Below are positions 17,982 through 26,767 of a DNA stretch of 48,701 bases, in pieces (the first letter of the stretch is position 1; every line of letters begins with the position of its first letter). The position numbers and the translations under genes were made by a program. Source of the stretch: Dehalococcoidia bacterium. Its GTDB lineage: Bacteria > Chloroflexota > Dehalococcoidia > Lucifugimonadales > Lucifugimonadaceae. The DNA lies in assembly GCA_026421215.1 (NCBI GenBank), contig JAPKBN010000013.1, positions 1-48,701 of the forward strand, read 5' to 3'. Below the pieces are notes generated by a model. The model worked only from the letters and a program-made list of their open reading frames with translations. It made no database searches and was not told the origin of the DNA.

Positions 17982-18042
17982 ATCTTTGGCCCTGCTATTC
18001 CAACACCCGGTTTAAGGAACCCGGTGAGTGGACTGTTGTCGG

Positions 18043-18534
18043 TCAAATAACTTTTGCCACCGGACTATCGGACATCATGGCATGGCAAATGGCCAGGGAG
18101 AACGCATCAGCCACGTGTTCGTTGTCCAGTCCCGTCAGTCTGAGGTGGACGGCGACCGCCCGTTGCACCTGTTCTTTATCGGCGCGCCCGGAGCCGGTGA
18201 CCAGGTTCTTGGCCTGTGTCGGCTGGTAGTGGAATACCGGGATACCTGCCTCGCCCGCAGCCAGGACCACCACGCCACGGGCATGTCCCATGATGATCGC
18301 TGTCTTCAAGTTGCGATACCGCGAATGAAGGTCTTCGACCGCCATGACGTTGGGCTTGTGCTCTTCGATGACCTCTTTGATATCCCGGTATATCGCAGCA
18401 AGTCTGAACTCCAGCGCATCTGAGGCCTTTGTCTTTGAGACCCCGCCCTCAACGGCGACAGTCGACCGCCCGTTTACATCGATAACGCCGTATCCGGTGT
18501 TAACAAGCCCAGGGTCGACGCCGATGATTCGCAT
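18043..18534 (-). CDS. ruvC: crossover junction endodeoxyribonuclease RuvC
   Basis: A 163-residue Holliday junction resolvase of RNase H fold. Catalytic residues are Asp7 (IGVDPGL), Glu67 (MAVEDL), and His140 and Asp143 (DNEHVADA), the last acidic cluster of the family. SRYRNLKTAIIMGHARGVV and YQPTQAKNLVTGSGRADKEQV are typical. The ATG at 18534 gives the conserved MRIIGVDPG start; a frame open further upstream encodes no family sequence. It is the first gene of the ruvCAB set. It is divergent from the LmbE-like gene over a 276-base gap. Confidence 0.96.
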   Translation of the reverse strand: MRIIGVDPGLVNTGYGVIDVNGRSTVAVEGGVSKTKASDALEFRLAAIYRDIKEVIEEHKPNVMAVEDLHSRYRNLKTAIIMGHARGVVVLAAGEAGIPVFHYQPTQAKNLVTGSGRADKEQVQRAVAVHLRLTGLDNEHVADAFSLAICHAMMSDSPVAKVI

Positions 18535-18810
18535 GTTGAGGTGCCTGAAATATGCCGAACGATTTCCCGAACGACTACAAGGAAGGAAGTCTCCGCAGTA
18601 ACGGCGGACTCCGCAATAATCCGATTTGCCCGCGTTGGGTGTCAACGCGCTGGCGTCGCCCGTGATGTGTTCTGGCGGGCTATGATCTTGGCCGCAAACA
18701 GATAAACGGGCCGCTCTCTCTGGCAAGAACGGCCTTCCGACGTTTCATATCGGGCTCTTAGTAGGCTTCAAATATTTGGGCCCGCCCGACGAATAAGAAG
18801 AAGAGGAAAT

Positions 18811-19503
18811 ATGGCCGAACCGGAATCAATAATGGTGGTCACCCCGCACCCGGACGACTCAGAGTCGGCCGCAGGCGGGACGATCGCTAAATGGTGCGCC
18901 GAGGGTAAAAAAGTGACCCTCGTCGTCTGCACAAACGGCGACAAAGGAACCAGCGACCGTAGCATTGTTCCAGCAGATCTGGCGGTGCTACGTGAGAAAG
19001 AAACGCTCGATGCGGCGCGTGCATACGGGCTGGCGGGCGTCGAGTTCCTAAGGTTTCCGGACCAGGCTCTGGACGATACCGATGAGTTCAGGGAACGACT
19101 TGTGTGGGCCATACGTACCCACAAACCCGACCGACTAATGTGTATCGACCCCGGACGACCGTACATCCGCCACCGGGATCACTACTACTCCGGCCGCGTG
19201 ACGCTGGACGCCGTATTCCCTTACTCCCGGGACCACCTCGCGTACCCGCAGCATCTGGAACAGGGCCTGGAACCGCACAAGATCGAAGATATCTGGCTCT
19301 TCAGGCCGCAGGAACCGAACACATTTGTTGATGTCACGGATCACTTCGAGACCCGTCAGAATGCCCTGCACTCACACGTAAGCCAGGTCGGCCCCCGGGA
19401 CGCGGAACGCGACGAACGGTCTCGCAAACGACTGGCCGAGACCGGTGAAAAGTATGGCGTTGAGCTGGCAGAGCAGTTCATGAAGATCGAGATGTTCAGG
19501 TAG
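18811..19503 (+). CDS. PIG-L/LmbE family deacetylase
   Basis: A 230-residue zinc-dependent N-acetyl (N-acyl) deacetylase family protein. The signature PHPDDSE holds His13, Asp15 and Asp16; the second metal motif HRDH holds His121, Asp123 and His124. The family deacetylates N-acetylglucosamine conjugates, for example in mycothiol, bacillithiol or GPI-like pathways, and also includes unassigned enzymes. No glycosyltransferase or thiol-biosynthesis neighbour is in view, so the substrate is open. The ATG is preceded by AGAGGA. An acyl-CoA dehydrogenase follows 65 bases downstream. Confidence 0.92.
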   Translation: MAEPESIMVVTPHPDDSESAAGGTIAKWCAEGKKVTLVVCTNGDKGTSDRSIVPADLAVLREKETLDAARAYGLAGVEFLRFPDQALDDTDEFRERLVWAIRTHKPDRLMCIDPGRPYIRHRDHYYSGRVTLDAVFPYSRDHLAYPQHLEQGLEPHKIEDIWLFRPQEPNTFVDVTDHFETRQNALHSHVSQVGPRDAERDERSRKRLAETGEKYGVELAEQFMKIEMFR

Positions 19504-19568
19504 CGTTAGCCCACCCAAACACCTCAGGATCACGACAGAACGGGCTCAAGAGTCAGGACGCAGGACCC

Positions 19569-20720
19569 ATGCAACCTTTCTATACGGAACAGCAAGAACT
19601 ACTCAGAAGCACCGTTGCCGAGTTCGCCGCCAATGAGGTGGCGCCACACGCTGCGGAGGTAGACGCCGAAGAGAAGTTCCCGAAACAACAAATGGAAGGG
19701 CTGGCCGAGTTGGGCCTGCTGGGCCTGAGCATCGCAGAGGAAGCGGGCGGGGGAGGCGGCGGTTACAGAGACCTGATGGTCGTGCTGGAAGAGCTTGGCG
19801 CGGTCTGCGGGTCCACGAGCACCGTACTGGCGACCCACATCTCGCTCTCTGCTCAGACCATTGCCAAGAACGGCGACGAAGAGCAACTCAGACGCTTCAT
19901 TCCTGACATGGCCGCTGGAAAACGCATCGGAGCATTCGCTCTGACCGAACCCGGCACCGGCTCCGACGCGCTGATGTTGTCCACAACTGCGGTGCTGGAC
20001 GGCGACGACTACGTTCTAAATGGCACGAAACATTTCATCACCAACTCGGAAGCGGCGGAGATATTCGTTGTTTTCGTTACCCACGACAAAGCATTGCGAT
20101 ACAGGGGCATCAGTGCGCTTGTGGTCGAGCGCGACACGCTGGGGTTCACCATCGTCCCGCAGCACGGGAAGATGGGGATGCGCGGTTCATCGACGGCTGA
20201 GTTGGTATTCGATGAATGCCGTGTACCGGTCGCAAACAGGCTTGGTGGAGAGGGTGAGGGCTACTCGATAGCCTTGAAAACCCTCGACTCCAGCCGGGTT
20301 TCGATAGCGGCCCAGTGCATCGGCCTCGCCCGTGGCGCGCTTGACGCAGCGGTCTCATATGCGACGCGGCGTGTGGCGTTCGGCGGTCCGATCTCCGACA
20401 GACAGGCCATCGCCTTCATGCTGGCCGACATGGCGACAGAAGTAGACGCTGCAAGGCTCATGACATACAGGGCGGCGGCGCTTGTGGATGAGGGCTTGCC
20501 ACACGGGGTCGAGTCGGCGATGGCGAAGCTGTACGCCTCGGAGGCTGCGGGACGAGTCGCCCACAAGGCGCTACAAGTACACGGCGGCACCGGATACTTC
20601 CAGCCGTCAATCGTGGAACGAATCTATCGCGACCAGCGTGTGACTGAGATATATGAAGGCACATCCGAGATTCAGCGTCTGGTCATATCCAGAGCGCTGA
20701 TCGACGGTGCAAACTCCTGA
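19569..20720 (+). CDS. acyl-CoA dehydrogenase
   Basis: A 383-residue FAD-dependent acyl-CoA dehydrogenase that introduces an alpha-beta double bond in acyl-CoA thioesters. The N-terminal helical domain has EQQELLRSTVAEFA. The flavin-binding middle domain has FALTEPGTGSDA, FITNSEAAEIFVVF and GMRGSSTAELVFDECRVP. The C-terminal domain has SRVSIAAQCIGLARGALDAAVSYA, GGTGYFQPSIVERIYRD and YEGTSEIQRLVISR. The Glu of YEGT is the usual catalytic base position. Chain-length specificity cannot be read from the motifs. It may be co-transcribed with the upstream deacetylase. Confidence 0.95.
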   Translation: MQPFYTEQQELLRSTVAEFAANEVAPHAAEVDAEEKFPKQQMEGLAELGLLGLSIAEEAGGGGGGYRDLMVVLEELGAVCGSTSTVLATHISLSAQTIAKNGDEEQLRRFIPDMAAGKRIGAFALTEPGTGSDALMLSTTAVLDGDDYVLNGTKHFITNSEAAEIFVVFVTHDKALRYRGISALVVERDTLGFTIVPQHGKMGMRGSSTAELVFDECRVPVANRLGGEGEGYSIALKTLDSSRVSIAAQCIGLARGALDAAVSYATRRVAFGGPISDRQAIAFMLADMATEVDAARLMTYRAAALVDEGLPHGVESAMAKLYASEAAGRVAHKALQVHGGTGYFQPSIVERIYRDQRVTEIYEGTSEIQRLVISRALIDGANS

Positions 20721-20998
20721 AACGGCTCATGGTGTCGATAAAGTCGCCCCCAGCTACAACCAGGCGCGCGTTATCTGTTGTCCAACCTCCCACCCACACC
20801 GTCCCTAGCTCCTAGGTTTCTTGCGCCCCCGAAGGCGTAGCGCGATAATTTCTCAGTTAATTTGATTTCAACGTCTGCGTGATCGCGCCCGTTCGAGTAA
20901 AAACGATCACTCAGATAACTACGACTACGGGGCAGCGAGTTGGGACACATCCCTCGATGTTGCCGGATGTTTAAAGGCAAATTAGACCTACTAACCTC

Positions 20999-21529
20999 AT
21001 GATCTACAACGTCGCGGCACTCCTATCTGGAGACCTTGGAGCCACCCGTGCCTATTCGATCGAAGATGAGACTGTCACCCATCAAGACGGCGATTTTCAT
21101 GGGATTTCGGGCATCTTCAAACTCACTCGAACGGATCGTGGAATATTACTGAGAGGCGAAGCTACGGGCGCAACCGTCAAAGAATGCGCTCGATGTCTGG
21201 AAACTGCGGTCATAGTTCTATCCACCGTTATCGAGGATGAGTACTTTCCCATCAACGGAGACCTTGGCCCCGGATCATCGCTCCTGCGACAGGAGGTCGT
21301 GGAGGAAGAAGAAATACCGGAATTCTGGATAGACGAAGCCAACGACTTAGACTCGTCTGAGGCGATCAGGCAAGGATTCGTATCTGAGACACCGATGGTG
21401 CCTCTCTGCCGGCAAGACTGTGCCGGGATCTGTCCGGAATGCGGCACATACCGAAATACCAAGCCATGCGAGTGCGACACAAGGGTTATCGATCCCCGTC
21501 TCGCTGGGCTACTGAACCTGAATATCTAG
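20999..21529 (+). CDS. DUF177 (YceD-like) protein
   Basis: A 176-residue member of DUF177/YceD, a family almost always encoded just upstream of rpmF and linked to 23S rRNA accumulation and lipid metabolism in other bacteria. It shows the core GEATGATVKECARCLE, an acidic middle (EVVEEEEIPEFWIDEANDLDSSEAI) and the C-terminal Cys-rich end CRQDCAGICPECGTY-x-NTKPCECD, typical of family members ahead of L32. The ATG at 20999 is used; an acid-rich composition is normal for it. It heads the block DUF177-rpmF-fabD-nusB-acpP. Confidence 0.9.
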   Translation: MIYNVAALLSGDLGATRAYSIEDETVTHQDGDFHGISGIFKLTRTDRGILLRGEATGATVKECARCLETAVIVLSTVIEDEYFPINGDLGPGSSLLRQEVVEEEEIPEFWIDEANDLDSSEAIRQGFVSETPMVPLCRQDCAGICPECGTYRNTKPCECDTRVIDPRLAGLLNLNI

Positions 21530-21643
21530 CAAAAACTTGTAATAGGGCCACAACACACCAATTTCGCAACGCACGTACCTTGCGTATCGGAATGAGTGAG
21601 ACGAGACTTCCATCTCGGATCGGTCCACTGGAGAATCTGAAAC

Positions 21644-21874
21644 ATGGCCCCGCTTCCAAAGAAAAAACATTCTCGTGCCCGGAAGGGTGGACGCGCCGCG
21701 CATCACTTCCTGTCCAAGGGAGCACTCTCCGTCTGCCAGCAGTGCAGGTCGGTCAAGTTGCCGCACCGGGTTTGCCCGACGTGTGGTTACTACAAGGGCC
21801 GCTCCGTTGTGGACGTTCAGGACCCGGGCGTTCAGGTTGCAGAAACTGACGAACACGCAGGGCACAACCACTAA
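21644..21874 (+). CDS. rpmF: 50S ribosomal protein L32
   Basis: A 76-residue ribosomal protein of the large subunit. It begins MAPLPKKKHSRARKGGRAAH (the usual start is MA-P-KK-SR) and carries a zinc ribbon CQQC...CPTCGYY, followed by a short acidic and His-containing tail (DEHAGHNH) longer than in many bacteria. It follows the DUF177 gene by 114 bases and precedes fabD by 47, as in many genomes where rpmF sits at the start of fatty-acid genes. Confidence 0.96.
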   Translation: MAPLPKKKHSRARKGGRAAHHFLSKGALSVCQQCRSVKLPHRVCPTCGYYKGRSVVDVQDPGVQVAETDEHAGHNH

Positions 21875-21921
21875 GTCCGAACGCCCCCCTGATCAGCATT
21901 AGCAGGAGCAGCTAAAACCTG

Positions 21922-22860
21922 ATGTCACCAGCTTCTCAGACCGCGAAGGTTGCCTATCTTTTCCCCGGCCAGGGTTCACAAGCCGTCGGGATGGGTAAAG
22001 ACCTGTATGACGGCTCGGAAGCCGCAAAAGCGGTCTTTGATGAGATAGATGACAGCCTCGGACGATCGCTCACCTCGATCATGTTCGAAGGCCCCCAGGA
22101 AGAACTAACCAAGACAGAGAACGCCCAGCCCGCCATCACTGCCGTCTCACTGGCAGCCTACAAGGCGCTGGAAGAGGCAATGGGCAGTGCACCAACCGTC
22201 TCGATGGTCGCCGGCCACAGTCTCGGTGAGTACAGCTCACTCCACGTCGCAGGCTCACTCAGCGTCGCAGACACCGCCCGGCTTGTTGTCGAGCGCGGCC
22301 GCTTGATGCAGCACGCATGCGACGAACGACCCGGCGGAATGGCTGCCCTTCTCGGCATCGACGAACTCTCCGTCGAAGAGATCTGCCGTGAGACCGGCAC
22401 ATACATCTCAAATATCAACACCGATGAGCAGATCATCGTTTCTGGTGACCACATGTCACTCGCCAAGGCGATCGACCTTGCGGCCGCCCGTGGTGCACGC
22501 AAATGCGTTCCGCTTCCTGTTGGTGGTGCATTCCACTCGGGCCTCATGGAGCCGGCCCGCTCCGGCCTCATGGAAGTGATCGACTCGCTTGACTGGCACG
22601 ACCCCACCGTCCCGGTGATCGCAAACTGCGACGCCCGCTCCATCACGACCGCTGCGGAGATCAAAGAAGAACTGGGCATGCAGATCATGTCCTGCGTTCG
22701 TTGGTCTGACTCCATACGATTCATGCTCGCCGATGGCGTGCGTGAGTTCGTTGAGGTCGGCCAGGGCAAGGTTCTCGCCAGCATGATGCGGCGTATCGAC
22801 CGTGAGGCCACGATGTCAAACATATCGGACATGGAGTCCGTGGTAGCGCTCGCCAGCTAA
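21922..22860 (+). CDS. fabD: malonyl-CoA:ACP transacylase
   Basis: A 312-residue enzyme that moves malonyl from CoA to the acyl carrier protein to start fatty-acid synthesis. FPGQGSQAVGMG opens the fold, followed by AQPAITAVSLAAY, the nucleophile GHSLGEYS, LVVERGRLMQ with the conserved Arg, GAFHSGLM with the catalytic His, and VEVGQGKVL. An acyl carrier protein gene lies 0.8 kb downstream. The other usual cluster members (plsX, fabH, fabG, fabF) are not here. Confidence 0.96.
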   Translation: MSPASQTAKVAYLFPGQGSQAVGMGKDLYDGSEAAKAVFDEIDDSLGRSLTSIMFEGPQEELTKTENAQPAITAVSLAAYKALEEAMGSAPTVSMVAGHSLGEYSSLHVAGSLSVADTARLVVERGRLMQHACDERPGGMAALLGIDELSVEEICRETGTYISNINTDEQIIVSGDHMSLAKAIDLAAARGARKCVPLPVGGAFHSGLMEPARSGLMEVIDSLDWHDPTVPVIANCDARSITTAAEIKEELGMQIMSCVRWSDSIRFMLADGVREFVEVGQGKVLASMMRRIDREATMSNISDMESVVALAS

Positions 22861-22907
22861 AATTTGGCAGGAAACGCCGATTTCAAGCATCGAGTAACGA
22901 GGTTGCC

Positions 22908-23513
22908 TTGGCCGGCGCGTCCCAGAACCCGAGAAGACCACAGAACCCTGTGCCCCAGGGAAACTTTGCCGCGGACTCGGGTGAAGTCGCACCGCAGTAC
23001 GACTCACGCGGCGACGACATTCCACAGCCGGAGCCGCCGCCCGAGATACTTTCTCCGCAGACGCCCGGTCTTATCCACATGGATCCAGACTCCGAGACGG
23101 AGTCACCGACGCCGTCAGGACGCCGTGCTGCACGTGCAGCGGCCACACAGGCCCTGTACGAGGCGGATAGCATTGGGCACCCCGCTGATCTGGCGCTACG
23201 TCAGATAGCGGAACGTGACGGTCTCGCAGATGATCTTCTGGAATTTGCGACGACGCTGGTCGAATCGGTGGAGGCTAATCGCCTGACCCTGGACGACCGT
23301 ATCGCGGTACTCGCTCCGGCCCGTCCTGTCGCCCGTATAGACCGGGTAGATCGTATAATCCTGCGGCTCGCGCTGACAGAATTGTCTTTTGAATCGGAAG
23401 ATCAAGCGCCGGCTGCAGTGATCGCCAACGAGGCCGTGGAGATCGCAAAACTCTACGGTTCAGAGACTTCACCGCGGTTTATTAACGGTGTACTCGGGAC
23501 GGTGCTAGGATAG
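22908..23513 (+). CDS. nusB: transcription antitermination factor NusB, with N-terminal extension
   Basis: A 201-residue NusB-like protein. The NusB domain starts near residue 70 ([17 protein letters not shown]) and ends with the family block [34 protein letters not shown]. Arg-rich helix 1, which binds the boxA RNA, is present. The first 68 residues are Pro/Gln/Asp/Glu-rich and probably disordered; NusB itself is normally about 130-150 residues. The TTG start with GAGG upstream is plausible. An internal start that would remove the tail is also possible (for example ATG near 23079), so the extension is uncertain. Confidence 0.88.
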   Translation: MAGASQNPRRPQNPVPQGNFAADSGEVAPQYDSRGDDIPQPEPPPEILSPQTPGLIHMDPDSETESPTPSGRRAARAAATQALYEADSIGHPADLALRQIAERDGLADDLLEFATTLVESVEANRLTLDDRIAVLAPARPVARIDRVDRIILRLALTELSFESEDQAPAAVIANEAVEIAKLYGSETSPRFINGVLGTVLG

Positions 23514-23541
23514 TTCGCCGTCGGATCAAGGCGATAAATAC

Positions 23542-23570
23542 TTGACCGCACGCTGGCGCTCGCCAATAGT
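23542..23570 (+). promoter_or_regulatory. possible sigma-70-type promoter for acpP
   Basis: TTGACC (23542-23547) and AATAGT (23565-23570) are separated by 17 bases, about 75 bases before the acpP start. The -35 hexamer is five of six to consensus; the -10 is four of six. The region lies just after the nusB stop. Confidence 0.35.
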
Positions 23571-23646
23571 GTGTGCCCAGCAATCAGAGAATAGAACCGA
23601 TCACACAGTAAATATCCACAACGAATTATTGTTACGGAGGTCGCGA

Positions 23647-23904
23647 ATGGCGACGGTTTTCGAGCGGGTGCGAGATATCGCGGCCGACAAACTCAGCGTT
23701 GAGCCCGATGACATTCAACTCGAGTCGTCCTTCACCGAAGACCTCGAAGCTGACTCGCTTGACGTGGTCGAGCTGATCATGGCTCTCGAAGAAGAGTTCG
23801 GTGGCGATGACACGCCGCTGGAAATATCTGACGAAGAGGCCGAGGGCCTGAACACCGTAAACGACGTCGTCGAATACCTCGAAGGAAAGGGCGTGAGCAA
23901 CTAG
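23647..23904 (+). CDS. acpP: acyl carrier protein
   Basis: An 85-residue acidic carrier protein whose Ser37 in [10 protein letters not shown] is the phosphopantetheine attachment site. The four-helix pattern is complete, from [14 protein letters not shown] to [13 protein letters not shown]. The ATG has a strong GGAGG upstream. A short insertion of acidic residues ([19 protein letters not shown]) between helices II and III is normal. It carries the growing acyl chains for the FabD in the same block. Confidence 0.96.
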   Translation: MATVFERVRDIAADKLSVEPDDIQLESSFTEDLEADSLDVVELIMALEEEFGGDDTPLEISDEEAEGLNTVNDVVEYLEGKGVSN

Positions 23905-24021
23905 CTCGCGCGCTCAACCTCCGTCTAACCGGCACTTACGCGACGCCGACCTGGGGCATTTGTCTCGGATACGGAGGAGTAAACGCCCCGACCGAATAGT
24001 ACGGGGAGGCCGAGGCTCAGC

Positions 24022-24774
24022 ATGACTGAACCGCCAAACGGTCCAGATATCGCAGCCGGGGATGCTAAATCCACAGGTGGTGACAAGTACATCGGTGAGT
24101 TGTCCTCAATCGAGGAGATCGCTGCTGTAGTACGAAGTTGCACACGGTGCGGTCTGGCGGGAACCCGGATAAACGCCGTGCCCGGCGAAGGTTCAAACTC
24201 TCCATCGATACTGTTCATCGGTGAAGGGCCGGGGGCCAATGAAGACGAGCAGGGTCGCCCATTTGTAGGGCGTGCCGGCAAGTTGCTGGATGAGCTCCTT
24301 GGCGTCGTACCACTACTTCGTTCAGACGTGCACATCACTAACGTCGTTAAATGCAGGCCGCCGGGCAACCGAGATCCGCTCCCCGAAGAAGTCCGCGCCT
24401 GCAGGCCCTATCTGGAAGCCCAGATCGGCCTTCTAAAACCGTACGTCATCGCCACACTCGGCAGGCATGCGATGAACCGATTCCTGCCTAACGCCCGCAT
24501 CTCAGACCAGCATGGCCGCGCCACAGTGTGGCGGGACATCGTCATTTTCCCTCTTTACCACCCGGCGGCGGCGTTGCGATCCTCCACTCTGCGCCAGACC
24601 CTTGAGAACGATATCCGCCAACTTCCCGAGGCCGTCCTCCAATCGCTCGAGATGAGTGCGACCCGTAGCCAGGCATCTTCAGGGACGGATGGTTCTGTCC
24701 CTGCGGGCACCACTTCACCGGCTCCCACGGAGTCTTCCGTCGAGGACGAAACCAACCGGGATCGGCTCTTCTAG
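24022..24774 (+). CDS. type 4 (Fe-S) uracil-DNA glycosylase
   Basis: A 250-residue family 4 uracil-DNA glycosylase that removes uracil from DNA. The [4Fe-4S] ligands are Cys40, Cys43, Cys111 and Cys127. Motif A is GEGPGANEDEQGRPFVG (67-83) and motif B is HPAA with His180. ITNVVKCRPPGNRDP contains the fourth conserved region. The last about 45 residues (from SLEMSATRSQASS) are Ser/Thr-rich and probably disordered. Archaeal and thermophile members have comparable cores; the sequence alone does not decide substrate range. RNase J follows 213 bases downstream. Confidence 0.95.
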   Translation: MTEPPNGPDIAAGDAKSTGGDKYIGELSSIEEIAAVVRSCTRCGLAGTRINAVPGEGSNSPSILFIGEGPGANEDEQGRPFVGRAGKLLDELLGVVPLLRSDVHITNVVKCRPPGNRDPLPEEVRACRPYLEAQIGLLKPYVIATLGRHAMNRFLPNARISDQHGRATVWRDIVIFPLYHPAAALRSSTLRQTLENDIRQLPEAVLQSLEMSATRSQASSGTDGSVPAGTTSPAPTESSVEDETNRDRLF

Positions 24775-24987
24775 CGAGACCATCTGCAGTCCAGACGCTC
24801 CTGAATGCCCCGAATCTGGAATTAACAGGCCATATCGGGATACGCATAGCCCCGCATATGGGCCTGTATCCCGCACAATAGGCGCACTACAAACCGCCAA
24901 CTCAATCCCATTAAAAATAAACACCCGTCCGCCGTCGTGAACATAGGCACGGTGACCGCCGGGCACCCCTCAATAACTAGGAGATAC

Positions 24988-26646
24988 ATGGCTAACGAAG
25001 CGCTGAAAGTTCTCCCGCTAGGCGGGCTGGGCGAAGTCGGCAAAAACATGATGGTCCTCGAAACAGAACAGGACATCGTTGTCATTGATGCCGGGGTCCT
25101 TTTCCCGGAAGACGACATGCCGGGCATCGACATCGTTATTCCGAACATCGACTACCTCGTTGAGAACCTTGACCGCGTTCGGGCGATCCTCATCACACAC
25201 GGGCACGAAGATCACATCGGCGCGTTGCCGCACATCATGGAAGCGCTGCCGGTACCGATCTACGCGCCCGGAATGGCGATGGCGCTGATCCGCAACAAAC
25301 TGCGTGAGCGCAGGGTCTTGCGTGAGGCAGATCTGAACATTGTGAAGTCGGGTGAGGTGTTCAAATTTGGGACCACGTTCGAGGCCGAGTGGTTCGATGT
25401 GTGCCACTCCATCCCGGACGCCATGGGCATAGCGCTGCGGACCCCGCTCGGCACCGTCATACACACCGGAGACTTTAGGCTGGACAACGACCCGACCATC
25501 GGCGAACCGACTGATTTCGGACGCATGGCGGAGATCGCCGCAGACGGCGTGTTCCTCCTCATGGCTGACTCCACTTACGCCGAAAACGAGGGCTACTCCG
25601 GCTCAGACCGTGAAGTCGCACAGACACTGCATGACGTTATCGGGAATGCAGAGGGCCGGGTACTGGTCGCGAGCTTCGCGTCCCAGATCGCCCGGATACA
25701 GATGGTCGCGGATGCCGCGGAGGCTCATGGCCGCAGACTTGCCATCGTCGGCCGCAGCATGGTCAACAACCTCAAGATTTCACGCGACCTCGGCCACTTG
25801 AAAATCAAGGACGAGACCCTCATCAGCGCCCGGGACGCCCTCGGGCTCCCCGACCACCGGGTCATCTACATGAACACCGGTGCACAGGGAGAGCCTCAGT
25901 CCGCGCTCGCCCGTATGGCCGCTGGGACGCATAACGATGTGGATATCCGTGAGAACGACACCGTTATCATCTCGGCCACGCCAATCCCTGGCAATGAGAC
26001 CTCTGTCAGCAACCTGATAAACAATCTCGTCGAGCAGGGCGCTCACGTGGTTACGCACAACACACGTAACGTCCACGTTCACGGGCATGCGGCCCGTGAA
26101 GAGCTGCGAGTGGTCCACAACTTGCTGCAACCCCGGCACTTTGTGCCCATCCACGGCGAGTACCGGATGCTACGGGCACATGTGGATCTGGCCATAGAAC
26201 ACGGCGTCCATCAGGATGATGCATTCCTGCTGCAGGACGGCGACGTGCTGCGCCTGACGGAAGACACCGCCGAGGTGGTTGAGAAGATCCCCGCCGGGCA
26301 CGTCTTCATCCACGGCCACGGTGTCTGGGACGAACGCGGTAACGTGATCGTTGAACGTCGTCTGTTGGCTCGTGACGGCTTCGTCACAGTAATCCTGGGT
26401 CGTGACTCAAACGGCAAGGTCATCGGCCGGCCGAAGATCGTTTCCAGCGGATTCGTTCACTTCTTGGAAGCCGACACACTATTCAAAGATGCAATAGATG
26501 AGTTGACAGCCGTTCTTGACCAAGAATCCGGTAAATCTCTACAGTGGAACGAGGTCGAGGCCACAGTTAAAAAGACTGTAGCCCGGTTCTTCAGCCAGCG
26601 CACACGACGTCGGCCGACCATTATCCCGGTGGCGTTCGATGTGTGA
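24988..26646 (+). CDS. rnj: ribonuclease J
   Basis: A 552-residue metallo-beta-lactamase/beta-CASP RNase with 5'-3' exo- and endonuclease activity in mRNA turnover and rRNA maturation. The metal motif HGHEDHIGALPH has His71, His73, Asp75 and His76. VCHSIPDAMG and THTGDFRLD are the following metal motifs. The beta-CASP part has ADSTYAENEG, GRSMVNN and HVHGHAAREEL. The C-terminal domain (from HFLEADTLF) is present. ATG at 24988 has GGAG upstream (ACTAGGAGATAC) and gives MANEALKVLPLGGLGEVGKN, the family start; codons upstream were not counted. Confidence 0.96.
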   Translation: MANEALKVLPLGGLGEVGKNMMVLETEQDIVVIDAGVLFPEDDMPGIDIVIPNIDYLVENLDRVRAILITHGHEDHIGALPHIMEALPVPIYAPGMAMALIRNKLRERRVLREADLNIVKSGEVFKFGTTFEAEWFDVCHSIPDAMGIALRTPLGTVIHTGDFRLDNDPTIGEPTDFGRMAEIAADGVFLLMADSTYAENEGYSGSDREVAQTLHDVIGNAEGRVLVASFASQIARIQMVADAAEAHGRRLAIVGRSMVNNLKISRDLGHLKIKDETLISARDALGLPDHRVIYMNTGAQGEPQSALARMAAGTHNDVDIRENDTVIISATPIPGNETSVSNLINNLVEQGAHVVTHNTRNVHVHGHAAREELRVVHNLLQPRHFVPIHGEYRMLRAHVDLAIEHGVHQDDAFLLQDGDVLRLTEDTAEVVEKIPAGHVFIHGHGVWDERGNVIVERRLLARDGFVTVILGRDSNGKVIGRPKIVSSGFVHFLEADTLFKDAIDELTAVLDQESGKSLQWNEVEATVKKTVARFFSQRTRRRPTIIPVAFDV

Positions 26647-26716
26647 GATGAAATCTTGCCGAACCGTTGGACGCACAGCGAGGGCCGGACGCGACTGATT
26701 ACCGCATGACCGTTCA

Positions 26717-26757
26717 GGGGGTATCGCTAAAAATAGCGCCCCCAGGCTATTTTCTTG
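26717..26757 (+). terminator. hairpin after rnj / in the ftsK leader
   Basis: GGGGG-TAT-CGCTA, AAAA loop, then TAGCG-CCCCC forms a 10-bp stem with a 3-base bulge, followed by the U-rich CTATTTTCTT. It lies 71 bases after the RNase J stop and ends just before the ftsK ribosome binding site (GAGGAGG). It is a probable intrinsic terminator of the upstream unit. Confidence 0.6.
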
Positions 26758-26767
26758 AGGAGGCGCA

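Noticed and set aside
17211-18050. 279-codon plus-strand open frame
   Set aside because: It lies antisense to ruvA and has no domain resemblance; it is a shadow of the real gene.
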